A DNA stretch of 64,000 nt from Ditylenchus dipsaci (taxonomy: Eukaryota > Nematoda > Chromadorea > Rhabditida > Anguinidae): NCBI GenBank assembly GCA_004194705.1, contig SADC01000917.1:185997-249996 (forward strand). Reading direction: 5' to 3'. The translations under genes were made by a program, and so were the position numbers. A model generated the notes under the pieces. The model was not told the DNA's origin and did not search any database. It worked only from the letters and a program-made list of their open reading frames with translations. This document shows positions 10,625 to 39,160 of the stretch, piece after piece (the first letter of the stretch is position 1; the number at the start of each line of letters is the position of its first letter).

Positions 10625-11387
10625 AATACTTGCACGATCCCGAAAAATTCCCCCGCCTCTGCCGGCGCTTGAATATGCAAATTTTCCCGGCGAGACGCCG
10701 GCGCAAGGTGGACCGCCGGGAAAAAGTAAGTTCTATTTGAAAAAATTTCTCTTGCAATAGGGACATTATATTTTTAACGGGTAATCCTTTTTTGGGCATA
10801 TTTTACTCTTTTTTTGGCAAACTTTTATTTTGACTGATTTAATTATTTTTCCTCATCTGTTTTCAAAAGTAATAAAACCATTATGTAGCCCTGCGACTTT
10901 AGTTTCTAATGAGGTATCCACTTTGCAAAAATGTAGCACAAAAAGGTAAAAGTATAAACCAATTATTTTCTGACTTGCTTTATACTTTAACCTTTTTGTG
11001 CTACATTTTGCAAGGAATGATGCAGCCACTGATACCTCGTTCGAAACTCGAACCGCAGGGCTACCTGATGCTCTTAAGAGAAAATTCAATAAAATCATTC
11101 AACACAAAATTTGCCCCAAAAAAGTATATTGCCCCAAGAAAAAGAATTACCCATTTTAAACACCTGGATATCCTTTTTCACATGTAAACTAGTCATTGTT
11201 CCTAATAAAAATCAATTTTTTTTGAACAAATGTGTAATGAATCTGTATGAAAATCAGGTCTATAAAAATGAGCGCCACTGCCCCCGGTACTTTAAAAATT
11301 TCGCCACCTCCGCCGGCGTTCCAAAATAGCAAGTTTTACCCGGTGGGCCCCCAGCGGAAGGCGGACTCCGGCGGCTGTGCAAGTATG
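10625..11387. mobile_element. GC-rich hAT-like element, TIR ATACTTGCAC, copy 2
   Basis: The ends AATACTTGCACG and GTGCAAGTATG are flanked by ATCCGAAT (10617-10624) and ATCAGAAT (11388-11395), a 7/8 match. CCGGCG-rich blocks lie inside both ends. An AT-rich foldback at 10885-11064 is nested in the middle. Confidence 0.75.
10885..11064. repeat. foldback carrying the GTAGCCCTG motif
   Basis: Left arm GTAGCCCTGCGACTTTAG and then AATGAGGTATCC, CAAAAATGTAGCACAAAAAGG; the right arm is the inverse. A diverged single copy of the same arm lies at 21088-21185. Confidence 0.65.
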
Positions 11388-11717
11388 ATCAGAATACTAC
11401 GTTCTTTATGAGAAAAGTTACGATTCAAAAACTAAAGAGGCAAGGTTCTTATTTTTGGAATTGGTTTGGTGGCCATGCTCTATGCAAAGAATATGATCTT
11501 ATTCTAGTTAAAAGTAAGAAAATTTACAAGGAAGCATGTAAGAGTGACCGAGCGATATCGGCAAATTATTTAACCTAGGGTTTTTCCTGCAATGCTTTAT
11601 TTTTTGAAATTGAAAATGCATTTGAACGTTAAGTATAAACCAATAGAGCTCTAAGCGAACCCAAGATACTAAATCCATATTCATCTCCATCATGGTCGGT
11701 TAGGTTATAAAATGCTA

Positions 11718-12343
11718 CCGTATTTATTCTAATAGACGCACATGTGCGTCTATTTTTCAACCCCCCCCCTGACCCCTGTGCGTCTATTAGAGACTGTGCG
11801 TCTAATAGAGACTGTGCGTCTATTTTTCAACCCATAGGCGCCGAAGGCGCCGAATTTTTTCTATACATACCAAGGAAAATTTTGAGCAATATTTTCAATA
11901 CTGCTGACAATCCAATGTTCACTAATTTCTTTATTGGACAATAACAATTAACCAACACACGAACAATCAACACTTAAGCGATGAATCAATATCATTCATA
12001 ACATTTTTATCTTCCTCTTCGAAATCGATTTCTTCGAGTAGCTCAGCCAATTCCTTGTCTACTCTTGCTTGCTGCAGCTTTGATCGACCACCTGGAACCG
12101 GACCCTCCTTCTTGAAACAATGAATTTCGCTGTCCTCGCCCCATCGGTTGCATTGGTGATCCCGCAAGCCCTGAACGAGTTGATGATGAGCTCTTTTGAA
12201 AGCTTTCCAATCGTCGACGATCCATTGCAAATAGACAGCCATTGAAGCAGCCTTTGGATTCCCGTTTTTGGCCCTCGACACCTGTGCGTCTATTAGAGAC
12301 TGTGCGTCAAATAGAGACTGTGCGTCTATTAGAATAAATACGG
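11718..12343. mobile_element. pogo-like non-autonomous element 2 (core GCGTCT)
   Basis: TIR CCGTATTTATTCTAATAGA with TA on both sides. The palindrome AGACGCACATGTGCGTCT sits inside the left end, with three GCGTCTA-type half-sites at each end, the middle right one being GCGTCAA. This is the same layout as element 1 (2874-3630), but the core is GCGTCT instead of GGTTCT. The interior encodes a transposase tail on the minus strand. Confidence 0.82.
11967..12281 (-). pseudogene. pogo/Tigger-like transposase C-terminal fragment
   Basis: Reads YLQWIVDDWKAFKR, then after one frameshift ELIINSFRACGITNATDG, and after a second EDSEIHCFKKEGPVPGG, ending in an acidic tail (EEIDFEEEDKN). The W-V-x-x-W and SFRACGI motifs are those of pogo/Tigger tails. 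The upstream DDE domain is missing. Confidence 0.65.
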
Positions 12344-12949
12344 TATTTAATTTTAAAACTCAGCAAAATTCAATTTCTACTCGATAAAACAAATACTCAA
12401 TTGCAAAAAAACTCACTTCTTTGAGTTTCGATATTTGACTGAGCTTTGAGGTTAAGGAACCATTTTAAGCAAACTGACCATACCGGACACGAATATGTTG
12501 TCAGAATATTGAGGTTTGCAAAGCAAACATACATAAGCTTCTATACAGGGTGTCCAATAAAAACCGCACCATTTTCGAAAAAAATTGTTAAGCGCGTTCC
12601 GCGAACCGGTGAAACCACAAAAAAAATTCGAGGTTTCAGCCAACAAATTAGAACCAGTTATAGCTAAAATAACTGGAAAATATTAATTTAAAAAGAGAAC
12701 ATATTAAAAGAGAACAACATACAAATATATCATTTTGTAGCCGCAGACCCTTTTTTCAAAAACGGTGTATGAGCTTTTATAATTAGAGCAGATTTTTTTT
12801 TGCAAAATTGCAAAAGAAAAGAAAAGAAAAAAATATTGCCAAGCATTTTTCGAAAACACACATGAAACAAGTTTATGTGAGCCATGAAAAAGACTGTTTA
12901 ATTCATTCTTATAGCGCTTTTTGAAAGAGGAGGAAACTTTATATACGCA

Positions 12950-13444
12950 TTGCCTAGGGTCGATGATTCCAATCTCCCTGGCGCACGCGCTATTTATTTC
13001 ACTGTGCTTTTTTAGTAAGTTCACTGACTGCTAGGTCTGAAAACGGTACTTTTATAGTTCCCTCCCAATACTCGGTTTTTTGAGAAGTGACCCAAAATCA
13101 CCTCCCGGACTCATTTTTTTCTGCTCGACACGATAAGAGAAGCATTTCTAAAACATTTTCTGATTAAAAAATTATAAACTTTGCGAAAACCATCGAGCAA
13201 TCTGAAAGACAGACAATATCAATGAAGCCAGTCAAAGAAATCCCAAAATAATCGATTTTCGTAAATTTAGAAGGTCTCAGCCTGTGAATCAGCTCCGGAT
13301 GTCGTGAAATCATGCTCTGATGAAATTTTTTTGGAAAGTCGAGAGTGTGAGGATCATTTTGACACCAAACTTGTAAATAATAGAAAGTTAAAAAATAAGA
13401 TTTGCAGCCAGTGGTAGTCGAACCTGTGACTTAGGCGATGCGTA
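12950..13444. repeat. dispersed repeat with tRNA-like B box, split by a later insertion
   Basis: Bases 13060-13200 (AGAAGTGACCCAAAATCACC and so on) resemble 41250-41350 and the inverse at 41620-41700. A B-box-like GGTTCGACTAC lies on the minus strand near 13416-13430. The element at 13445-14160 interrupts it. Confidence 0.4.
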
Positions 13445-14160
13445 CATACCTGCACGCTGAGAAAAATCGGCGCCGGGCGCCGACCCAGGCGCCGGGTCTA
13501 CTAAAAATCGGCGCCGGGCGCCGGCGCCACAATTAATTCGGCGCCGGCGTCGGCGCCGGCGCCGACGCCTAAAAGAGGAAATACGGCGCCAGGCGCCGGC
13601 ATCAAGCCATTTTTGTAAATAAAATAACAGAATGTAACAAAGACTAATCTAACATTTTATGTTTTTAAATAGAAATTTTTTATATTAGGAATAGCAACAA
13701 TTGTTGCAAGATTTTTAAAATGCGAATAAAATTTTCAAAAATATCGTGTTAAGGTTATTTGGCGCAAGTTCGTACACCACTGCGGAGTAAAATCCGGAAC
13801 AGAACTATTTTTCAAATGTATTGCCTTCTTCGGAATTTCAATCACAGCTGATCAAGCTGGAGAGGCAATCTTTGAAACAGTGAACAACGAGTCGAGGAAA
13901 TAGTGGATAACTATCTTCATCAGATAGTGGAGAACATCAAAAAAAAGCAAAAACCGGTGATGAAATTTTGTGATTTACATGTGATAAACATAAAAAATAA
14001 AAATTTACTATAAGATTAAAAATAACTTGTCTGCAAAAAAATCTGAGAAAATTTTGAATTTACTAAAACATTGTCAAGACAGCTGAAATCTTAACATTCA
14101 GGCGCCGGCGCCGCAGCTGAAGTGGCGCCGGGCGCTGGCGCCGGCGCCCGTGCAGGTATG
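13445..14160. mobile_element. GC-rich hAT-like element, TIR CATACCTGCACG, copy 3, exact 8-bp duplication
   Basis: Inverted ends CATACCTGCACG and CGTGCAGGTATG are flanked by GATGCGTA on both sides (13437-13444 and 14161-14168), an exact 8-bp duplication. Both ends carry dense GGCGCCGGCGCC arrays; the middle is AT-rich. No transposase frame is recognised. Confidence 0.85.
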
Positions 14161-15209
14161 GATGCGTATATAAAGTTACCGCCCCTTTATAAGAGCTTTC
14201 AGAATATATTCTTACAGAAAATTTCCAGGCAAAGGTTACGCAAGATATAACTGTCCCAAAATAGACCAGTTTAGCAAAATCTGTTTGTGTTTCTGTTGAG
14301 AAAAACGTAATTTTTTTAAAAAGTAGCAGTTTCCAAATCAATGAAAATAGGTTAAATAAAAAAAATAGAGTTTTTACTCAGAAAACAACGCCATGAATGC
14401 TGTTTTGTTCAAAACTCTAAAAGTATGAAAAATTTGAAGTAGGTTTGAGATGTTTGAGTGTCTTACCGAAATCAAAATTTAGGTACCAACATCAGGGGAG
14501 GCTATTTTAGGGAAAGGGGCTATTTTAGAGGAAATGCGGTAACCACTAATGATTAAGCCTCTATCAAATTAAAAAAATAGACAAAACTATGTCCCGATTA
14601 CTTATTTTTCTGAGATACAGTCAACGTATATTCATGGCAAAAAAGTATATGCAGAGCTTCTCTCTATGCATATAACAGTGTTGTTATTGCTCTTGTCAAA
14701 AATCGATTTTTTGCAATGCTTGTACTGTGTACTCGAGCATGCCAGTGCTAAAATCAGGCCTTTTCCAACCATAATCTTTCCTTGGTTGACTGGGTCGCAA
14801 AATTACGTGTTCGCGCAGCTTCCGAAAAAAAAGTATACCCACTTACCCCTGTGATTTTGTTTAACTTGTGCTGGGTGCAAGGTAAGACTTTATCAAAGTA
14901 TTTTCTTCTTTTTCGTAGTCCGAGAAATTCGTTTAAATTTTTTTACGTTCGCCTTTTCGTATTTTGGCATTAAAAATATGACTGCAACAGCCCCGGTAAT
15001 TTTGCTTGCACATTTGACAACCCGAGCACTGAATATATCTGGGTTTGAGTAAGGTTCTAAAAATGCTCGAGCAGATTGATTTTGAGCATATGCTCATTTT
15101 CGATCATATTGCTTGTATCAGATGACCTACAGTTTTATCCAATCTCATAAAAATCCAATACATTTAATCGACAAGCAAATCATATTCTCCAGCAGAGCCT
15201 TTGTGAATA
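14161..15209. other. non-coding stretch
   Basis: No gene recognised. A solitary pogo-like right end (GGCTATTTTAGAGGAAATGCGG next to TA) lies at about 14508-14531. Otherwise AT-rich unique-looking sequence. Confidence 0.4.
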
Positions 15210-16195
15210 CCGTATAACTTCTAATAAGGACCCATGGGGCCTTATTTTTCAACCCCTCTTTGGAGGTGGGGCCTTATTGGAAGGTGGGGCCTTATTTTTC
15301 AATATGAAAAGGACAAAAAATCTGTTTTTAATGACAAATATAATTTGAAAAAGTAAAAGTCTTGAAAAACATAGAAATAAAATAGAATTTTGATTTTTTA
15401 GGCCGCCAGAGAAGTTACTTGATCTTTCTCTCTCTCAATATTTTCTGTTTTCAGCAGGAAATGCGTCATAAACTGGATGAAGCAAGAGAGTGAGCTGAAG
15501 AAAAAGTGTAAGGTTTTCACTTTTTGCTCTTTTCGATTCCGTTCTTGTGATTGAGAAACAGTTTTGGATGCGGTAGGCGTAAAAAGCTGGATGGTGGTCG
15601 GCATGTTTCGCACCTTAATGTGGATTTGAAAATAGCTGAATGGATACGAGAGAAACGTGAAAAGAAGCACTCAGTGTCTCGCAAAATTATCAAGAACCAA
15701 GCAAACGGCTTGTTCTGTGGCAAAGAGTTAACGGTACTTTTTCACTTTTTTGAACGAATTAAATATCCAGATGCTTTAAGATCTCTGTTGGATGGCTCGA
15801 ATAGTTCATACAGCCCAACAATTTCGTTCTGCGTCGGCTAACAACTACGACACAAAAGCCCTCAGAAAATTATGCGGAAGTTGTCGCCAGTTTCATAGTG
15901 CATGTGGAACAGCTACGCAAGAAGACGAAATTCAGCCATGTAATTGCAATGGACGAGTCTGCCGTGTGGTTTGACTGTCCTGATGGCCGCTGCATTTAGA
16001 CCAGTGATGAGTAAGCAGGCAATTTTTGCCTTTTAACCGCCCCACGCCCCAGTGATTTGTAAGAAAGTGATATACTTTGGATGTGATTAATTGTAAGAAA
16101 GTGGGTCATTAATAGAATGTAGGTCATTATTAGAATGTGGGGGCTTGATAGGAGGTGGGGTCTTATTAGAAGGTGGTCCTTATTAGAAGGGGGAA
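15210..16195 (+). mobile_element. pogo-like element with transposase remnants (core GGCCTTA)
   Basis: The left end CCGTATAACTTCTAATAAGG next to TA is followed by the palindrome-like GGACCCATGGGGCC and repeated GGGGCCTTATT half-sites. The right side has GTCTTATTAGAAGG repeats up to about 16195 but no clean outer TIR. The interior carries plus-strand transposase fragments, so this is the most complete member in the window. Confidence 0.7.
15551..15998 (+). pseudogene. pogo-like transposase, N-terminal and first catalytic Asp region, frameshifted
   Basis: Bases 15551-15720 read VDLKIAEWIREKREKKHSVS, resembling the CENPB-type helix-turn-helix of pogo transposases. Bases 15792-15880 read HTAQQFRSASANNYDTKALR in another frame. 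Around 15925-15975 a third frame gives KFSHVIAMDESAVWFD, where MDE holds the first Asp of the DDE triad. Several frameshifts and no second or third catalytic residue mean it is inactive. Confidence 0.65.
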
Positions 16196-16214
16196 AAATT
16201 TTGAAAAATTTGGT

Positions 16215-16384
16215 GTTCACATACTGCGACTCCGACTCCCGACTCTGACTGCGACTCCATTGTGAACACAGGACCGAAAACGGAGTCGGAGTCGCAGTGT
16301 GTTCACAATGGCGTCGGAGTCACAATATCTGAACAGTTGCACGAAATCGTAGTCGGAGGCGGAGCGGAGTCGCAGTATGTGAAC
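16215..16384. mobile_element. MITE of GACTCC/GGAGTC repeats, TIR GTTCACATACTGCGACTCC
   Basis: Ends GTTCACATACTGCGACTCC and GGAGTCGCAGTATGTGAAC are perfect inverted copies. The 170 bases between consist mostly of GACTCC and GGAGTC units and two internal GTTCACA boxes. No target duplication was recognised. Confidence 0.65.
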
Positions 16385-16644
16385 GTAGCTTAAAGACCAA
16401 AATTCAGAATCTCAATACCTGGGTATCCACCCACCCTAAGGTGGTCGACTAGAAATGTGTGAATCATTCGCATGGTACTTTTTTGTATCAGATATACACT
16501 TTCCAACCTCAAAAAACACCCAAAACCTTCCAAACTTTTCAAAATAGTCCTGAAAACCCTAAAACTCTCTGATCAACGGTTGATTGATTGATCAGCCTCA
16601 GCCGGTATTTATGGCACCAGTAACCCTACTTCAATTTTACTCAC

Positions 16645-16763
16645 CTCGTGGTAAAGATTTGACTTGCAGCATCCTTGATTGAAACAATGTCGAGAGATTC
16701 CAAACGGTGCTCGCGATGGCCAACGATTCCGAGAAAGAGAAAAAGGGGAATAAAAACCACCAT
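16645..16763 (-). CDS. candidate first exon with signal peptide
   Basis: ATG at 16761-16763 opens MVVFIPLFLFLGIVGHREHR, then LESLDIVSIKDAASQIFTTR, ending at a strong CACGAG|GTGAGT donor. The hydrophobic start suggests a secretory signal or membrane anchor. The protein is not recognised and no second exon was identified. Minus strand like both kinases, but no link to them can be shown. Confidence 0.35.
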
Positions 16764-18192
16764 CCGATACAAAAAGATGTGAATCTGATGCACTTCAATA
16801 ACCTTGAAAAGGAGCCTTTTCAGGGTCGAAAAGTATTTTAACCAGTCACAAATGAAAAGTACCACGAATCGATAGTGCAACGAATCGATAGTACCACGAA
16901 TCGATTACCACGAATCAAAAAGTACCATGAACTGATATTTAACCACAATTTCGTGTATATGACATGTAGAGCGTTGACTGTATAAACAAGGAATATTATA
17001 AGAGTTTATAGTGTTATAATGTTTTATCTGTGTAGTAAAAATCAGAAATGGTGGATTTTTGTCTCCCTTTTCTTTCAGCTGGGTATCTTTAAGTTGCGTT
17101 AGCACAAACTGAAAAACTTCAGCTAAAAAGGGCAGGAGTAGCTTGCGACAATTTGAATTGCGACTGGCGATGGCTTAAGTATATTGTTCTGAGTCTTCAA
17201 GATGTCTTTCTGGTCTTATTTCTTGATTGATTTCAAGGAAAATGACTTTTTTGGCACTTGTTTACATCCTACACTCAATGCTTACTTATACTTGCTGCTT
17301 ATAAAGGTTGACATTAACTAAATGTAAAGGTATAGCCATGATGGTCATAATTTTTCATATGTTTTATCTTCTTTCTTGACCAGCTCGCATTTTTTTCCTC
17401 ATGCGCTCAGGCAAGTCACCGTGATGAAACTTATTATGCAGTCTTCATACCCATCCTGAGGCTTCCTGGTACTGTGTATTTCAAAAAATTATTTTAGTTG
17501 AAAAAACGATGTTTGCCAGCCCAGTGGTCCGATCTATAATAAGAGTTTTAGGTATTCCGATCAGGCTCTAGTATCTAGAAACTTAGGCGTCTGATATAGG
17601 TGGTGCATCTGTATTCATTGAGTGGTCCCTTTACCTCGAAGTTGAGCAAATTAGAGAAGAAGACATCGCAGCAGTAAGAAAAATACAAAGATAATGGATT
17701 TCAGCAAAAAAGCATATTAACTAGGTACTTTCTTGTGATTTAACTCGAATATGTGTAAAAATCTGACAGTTTTTGTTGGATGGCTACGAGCTTGTAGATC
17801 ATTTTGTTACCAAACTCGGAAAATGTGAATAATTGCAGCTCGAGGAGTAAGGTGGTTTGGGAGATGAACTGTCAAAACACGGAACACATAGAGAGAGAAT
17901 ATCTAAGCTTAAGAATCTGACCAGTCGCCAACAAGTTTATTAGAGCAAAGAGACGGCTAATTTAACCAGCGCAGTACTAATAACAGCAACGAAAAAGAAA
18001 ATTACAGCGTCCAAATTTTTTTCAGTTAGGCATTCTGGCAGTTGAATTTCGGCAAATAAAGATCGGGCACAGCAAAGTATTCCCTCGAAGGTGCAGTCGA
18101 CAGAAAGTCATCGAACATCCACTGCAGAAGCCGAGCAGATTTCCTCTCTCAGTGTGATAGTTTTCCATATCTAGAAAATCGAACCAAGTTCT
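16764..18192. other. non-coding stretch
   Basis: No gene or clear element seen. A short run of ACCACGAATCGATAGT-type tandem copies lies at about 16860-16915. Confidence 0.4.
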
Positions 18193-18672
18193 TTGTTCAT
18201 GCAAAAATGCTTGAAATTAAATATGTATACCAGTATGTCCGATAGCTTTTTGCCGTTTTTGAAATTTCATTCATAATTTGATTTTTAAAGGGCCATTGCC
18301 ACCTGTTTCGAATTGTCCCCCGCCAATTAAATTTTTTCGTCGAATCATTGAACTTCTGTATGCATTTTTAAGCTTAGTTTTACAAAACAAGGCCTAATTA
18401 ATCTAATTTTAGGTTCTAATCTAATTTTAGGTATAGCTGTGTTAGAAACCAAGTTAAATATTCCGTGCACAAGTTTAATGATTAGGATTTTTTTGAATTA
18501 GCCGGGACAACCGTTGTCGGAGACGGCAATGGCCCTTTTAATTTCTACTCTTATTTCACTACTTCCTTAGGGCAACTTTTTGCGCTTAGTCTGATTATCA
18601 ACTCGAAATTTATAAATTTTTAACGAAAACTTTATTAAAAACGATGCATACCATCCTCATAACAACAATTAT
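18193..18672. repeat. second copy of the 206-435 repeat, interrupted by a foldback
   Basis: Bases 18193-18285 match 206-300, and 18560-18672 match 330-435. The intervening 18288-18538 is a foldback absent from the first copy, so the pair shows the occupied and empty states of one site. Confidence 0.7.
18288..18538. mobile_element. foldback MITE of the AAAGGGCCATTGCC family, copy 2, TA duplication
   Basis: Ends AAGGGCCATTGCC and GGCAATGGCCCTT are flanked by TA. The interior is an imperfect palindrome with CCCCCGCCAATTAAA and GAATTAGCCGGGACAACCG. Comparison with 300-330 gives the unoccupied sequence. Confidence 0.72.
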
Positions 18673-18689
18673 CCAGTGTTTTGCTGAGC

Positions 18690-18895
18690 TCACTCCGGGT
18701 GAGAATCTTACTGAAAATCCTCATTGAGAATCTCACTGAGAATCCTCAGTGCATTCTCAGTGAGAATCTCACTCACTCTCAATTCTCACACTCACACTGT
18801 GAGGAAAAAAAATTTATTCTCACTCTCACTCAAAGCCTTTGAGGACAAATTTTGTTCTCACTCACTCTCACTCACAGGCCAAAAAAACGTCCTCA
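18690..18895. repeat. degenerate GAGAATCTCACT repeat tract
   Basis: Many short copies of GTGAGAATCTCACTGAG and CACTCTCACTCA arranged head to tail. No coding content. Confidence 0.55.
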
Positions 18896-19873
18896 ATGAC
18901 AACTTTGATAATTTTCATGATCAATGATTTTCATGAGCTGAAATATCCACTAAAGTAGGTAAGTGGTGTGAAATTTTTGTTTGAATGTACTCAAAATATC
19001 AATATCTCAGATCATGAAAACTATTTTGATCATATTCAAAAAGAGATTTCGGTATCAGGGGTCACTTTTTAAAAACTTTTACTGTCAAAGTTGTCAATTT
19101 TCGATAAAAAATTTTGAAAAAATCGTTCAAAAAGTGTTGCTTATCAATGTTTGTCCATTGAAGAGTGGAAAAAAGGGAAGCTGTTGACGAGCCAACTTTC
19201 AAACGGTTACTGTTAGGCTCCTATAAACTCATTGGAAAAGTCTAGCCATTTAAAGCTCTCAAAGTTCAGGCTACAATATAGGAATAAAATGTAAATTTTA
19301 ATTTTTCCGTCATATCCAACCTCTTACGACAAGTGGTCCACTCTAACAGATTATGTGTTAATGTCGTCGATATAAAAACGATGCGAAATCTATTTTAGGT
19401 TTTCCGAAATCTTAAGTGCTTGTTCCGAGACAGCCCTGATCACCGTGCACATCACTGCTTTTCAGTCCCCTGACAAAAATTAAATCACTTTTTATTTCCT
19501 TAAAACAATCAAATACAATATTTATTTATATAATTGACTTTTGACACAAAATATTAACAACAAAAGCTAAATTGCTAAAAAAATCAACATAATAAAAATT
19601 TATGGGAAAAAATGATTTGTCTTTGGTATGCTGGTACTAGCTCTCGTATTTTTCACCGCTTTACTCACAAACAACAACCATGAATAACGACTAAAATGTA
19701 TTTTATATCACAGAAAATTGACTCAAGTATAACATTATTCTTCCAAAAACAATATACAAACAAGATCAAGTCAACAATATGAGCTAAAAGATTTACACCG
19801 AAATAAATGCACTTTTATATGTTGACAGTCGGGTGCAAATATTCTCAATATGATATGCTCCTTTGTTTTCACA
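18896..19873. other. non-coding stretch
   Basis: No gene recognised; AT-rich. Nothing else supported. Confidence 0.35.
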
Positions 19874-20863
19874 CAGTCAACCCTCGATTTAACGGCACCC
19901 CTGGGGACCGGTCCCGGTCGCCATTAAATCGAGGGTTCACTTTGACTAAATTCTTAGTCAATGCCGACCAAATTTGTCTACTTTTGTGTGTTGTAAATCG
20001 AGGGTGCCGCTAAATGGAGGGTGCCGTTAATCGAGGGTTCACTTTGACTAAATCTTAGTCAATGCCGACCAAATTCGTCTACTTTTGGGTGCCGTTAAAT
20101 CGAGGGTGCCGCTAAATGGAGGGTGCCGTTAAATCGAGGTGCCGCTAAATCGAGGTGCCGTTAAATCGAGGGTTCACTTTGACTAAATCTTAGTCAATGC
20201 CGACCAAATTCGTCTACTTTTGGGTGTTGTTAAATCGAGGGTGCCGCTAAATGGAGGGTGCCGTTAAATCGAGGTGCCGCTAAATCGAGGTGCCGTTAAA
20301 TCGAGGTTCACTTTGACTAAATCTTAGTCAATGCCGACCAAATTCGTCTACTTTTGGGTGTTGTTAAATCGAGGGTGCCGCTAAATGGAGGGTGCCGTTA
20401 AATCGAGGTGCCGCTAAATCGAGGTGCCGCTAAATCGAGGTGCCGTTAAATCGAGGGTTCACTTTGACTAAATCTTAGTCAATGCCGACCAAATTCGTCT
20501 ACTTTTGGGTGCCGTTAAATCGAGGGTGCCGCTAAATGGAGGGTGCCGTTAAATCGAGGTGCCGCTAAATCGAGGTGCCGTTAAATCGAGGGTTCACTTT
20601 GACTAAATCTTAGTCAATGCCGACCAAATTCGTCTACTTTTGGTGCCGTTAAATCGAGGGTGCCGCTAAATGGAGGGTGCCGTTAAATCGAGGTGCCGCT
20701 AAATCGAGGTGCCGTTAAATCGAGGGTTCACTTTGACTAAATCTTAGTCAATGCCGACCAAATTCGTCTACTTTTGGGTGCCGTTAAATCAACCGCTAAA
20801 TGGAGGGTTCCGCTAAATCGAGGTGCCGCTAAATCGAGGTGCCGTTAAATCGAGGGTTGACTG
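19874..20863. mobile_element. TIR element filled by a hierarchical satellite
   Basis: Ends CAGTCAACCCTCGATTTAAC and its inverse, the right end next to TA, resemble Tc1/mariner/pogo termini. The interior holds seven copies of a unit marked by CTTAGTCAATGCCGACC at 19953, 20054, 20189, 20323, 20474, 20609 and 20743, so mostly about 135-bp spacing. Each unit is built from roughly 17-bp GTGCCGTTAAATCGAGG sub-repeats derived from the TIR itself. Confidence 0.85.
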
Positions 20864-21445
20864 TATAGCAATTTATATCATACATTTCAGGGCTTCAAGT
20901 GTGAATTTTCAAAAATAAATTATATTTATTCTCTATTTTCGTGCTTTTAAAAAAATTTGGATAAAATCGAAAGATTCCTCCTCTCAGCAAAAAAAGGCCT
21001 TTTTTTGTGAAAATGTGCATTCTTTTCTTCTTTTAATTGGAAAGGCATAAATTTGCATAGTATTTTTTTTTAATTTTGACATTACCAGGTAGCCAAGGGA
21101 TTCTAGTTTCTGATAAGGTATCAGTTGTTGCTTCATCTCGGCAAAATATAGCACAGAAGGCAAAAGTGTGAACCAGATTATTTTTCTTATTCGATTCATA
21201 GTTGTAGCGTGTTCGAATAAAAAAAGTGGTCAAGTTCATGCCTTATAATTTAAAAAAGAGGGCATACTTTTACAAGAAGGAGGCACTTTTTCGCCGAAAG
21301 GAGGCATTTTCACGTATTATTCGAAAAGTTTAATTTTATCCAACGTCAAAAACAAGATTTTTAGGTAAAATTCGAAGTTTTAAAACATGTAAAAATGCCC
21401 CGAAGCCCCGCTATATCACTTCACTACAAACACCTATAGAGGAAG
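20864..21445. other. region downstream of PRKD stop codon
   Basis: Carries one arm (21088-21185) of the foldback family seen at 10885-11064, starting GGTAGCCAAGGGATTC. It is likely to include the PRKD 3' UTR, but no single polyadenylation site can be chosen in such AT-rich DNA. Confidence 0.35.

Positions 21446-39160
<17,715 letters not shown>

Noticed and set aside
19874..20863. CRISPR-like regular repeats
   Set aside because: Units are contiguous with internal sub-repeats and no unique spacers, lie inside TIRs and are in an animal genome; this is a satellite.
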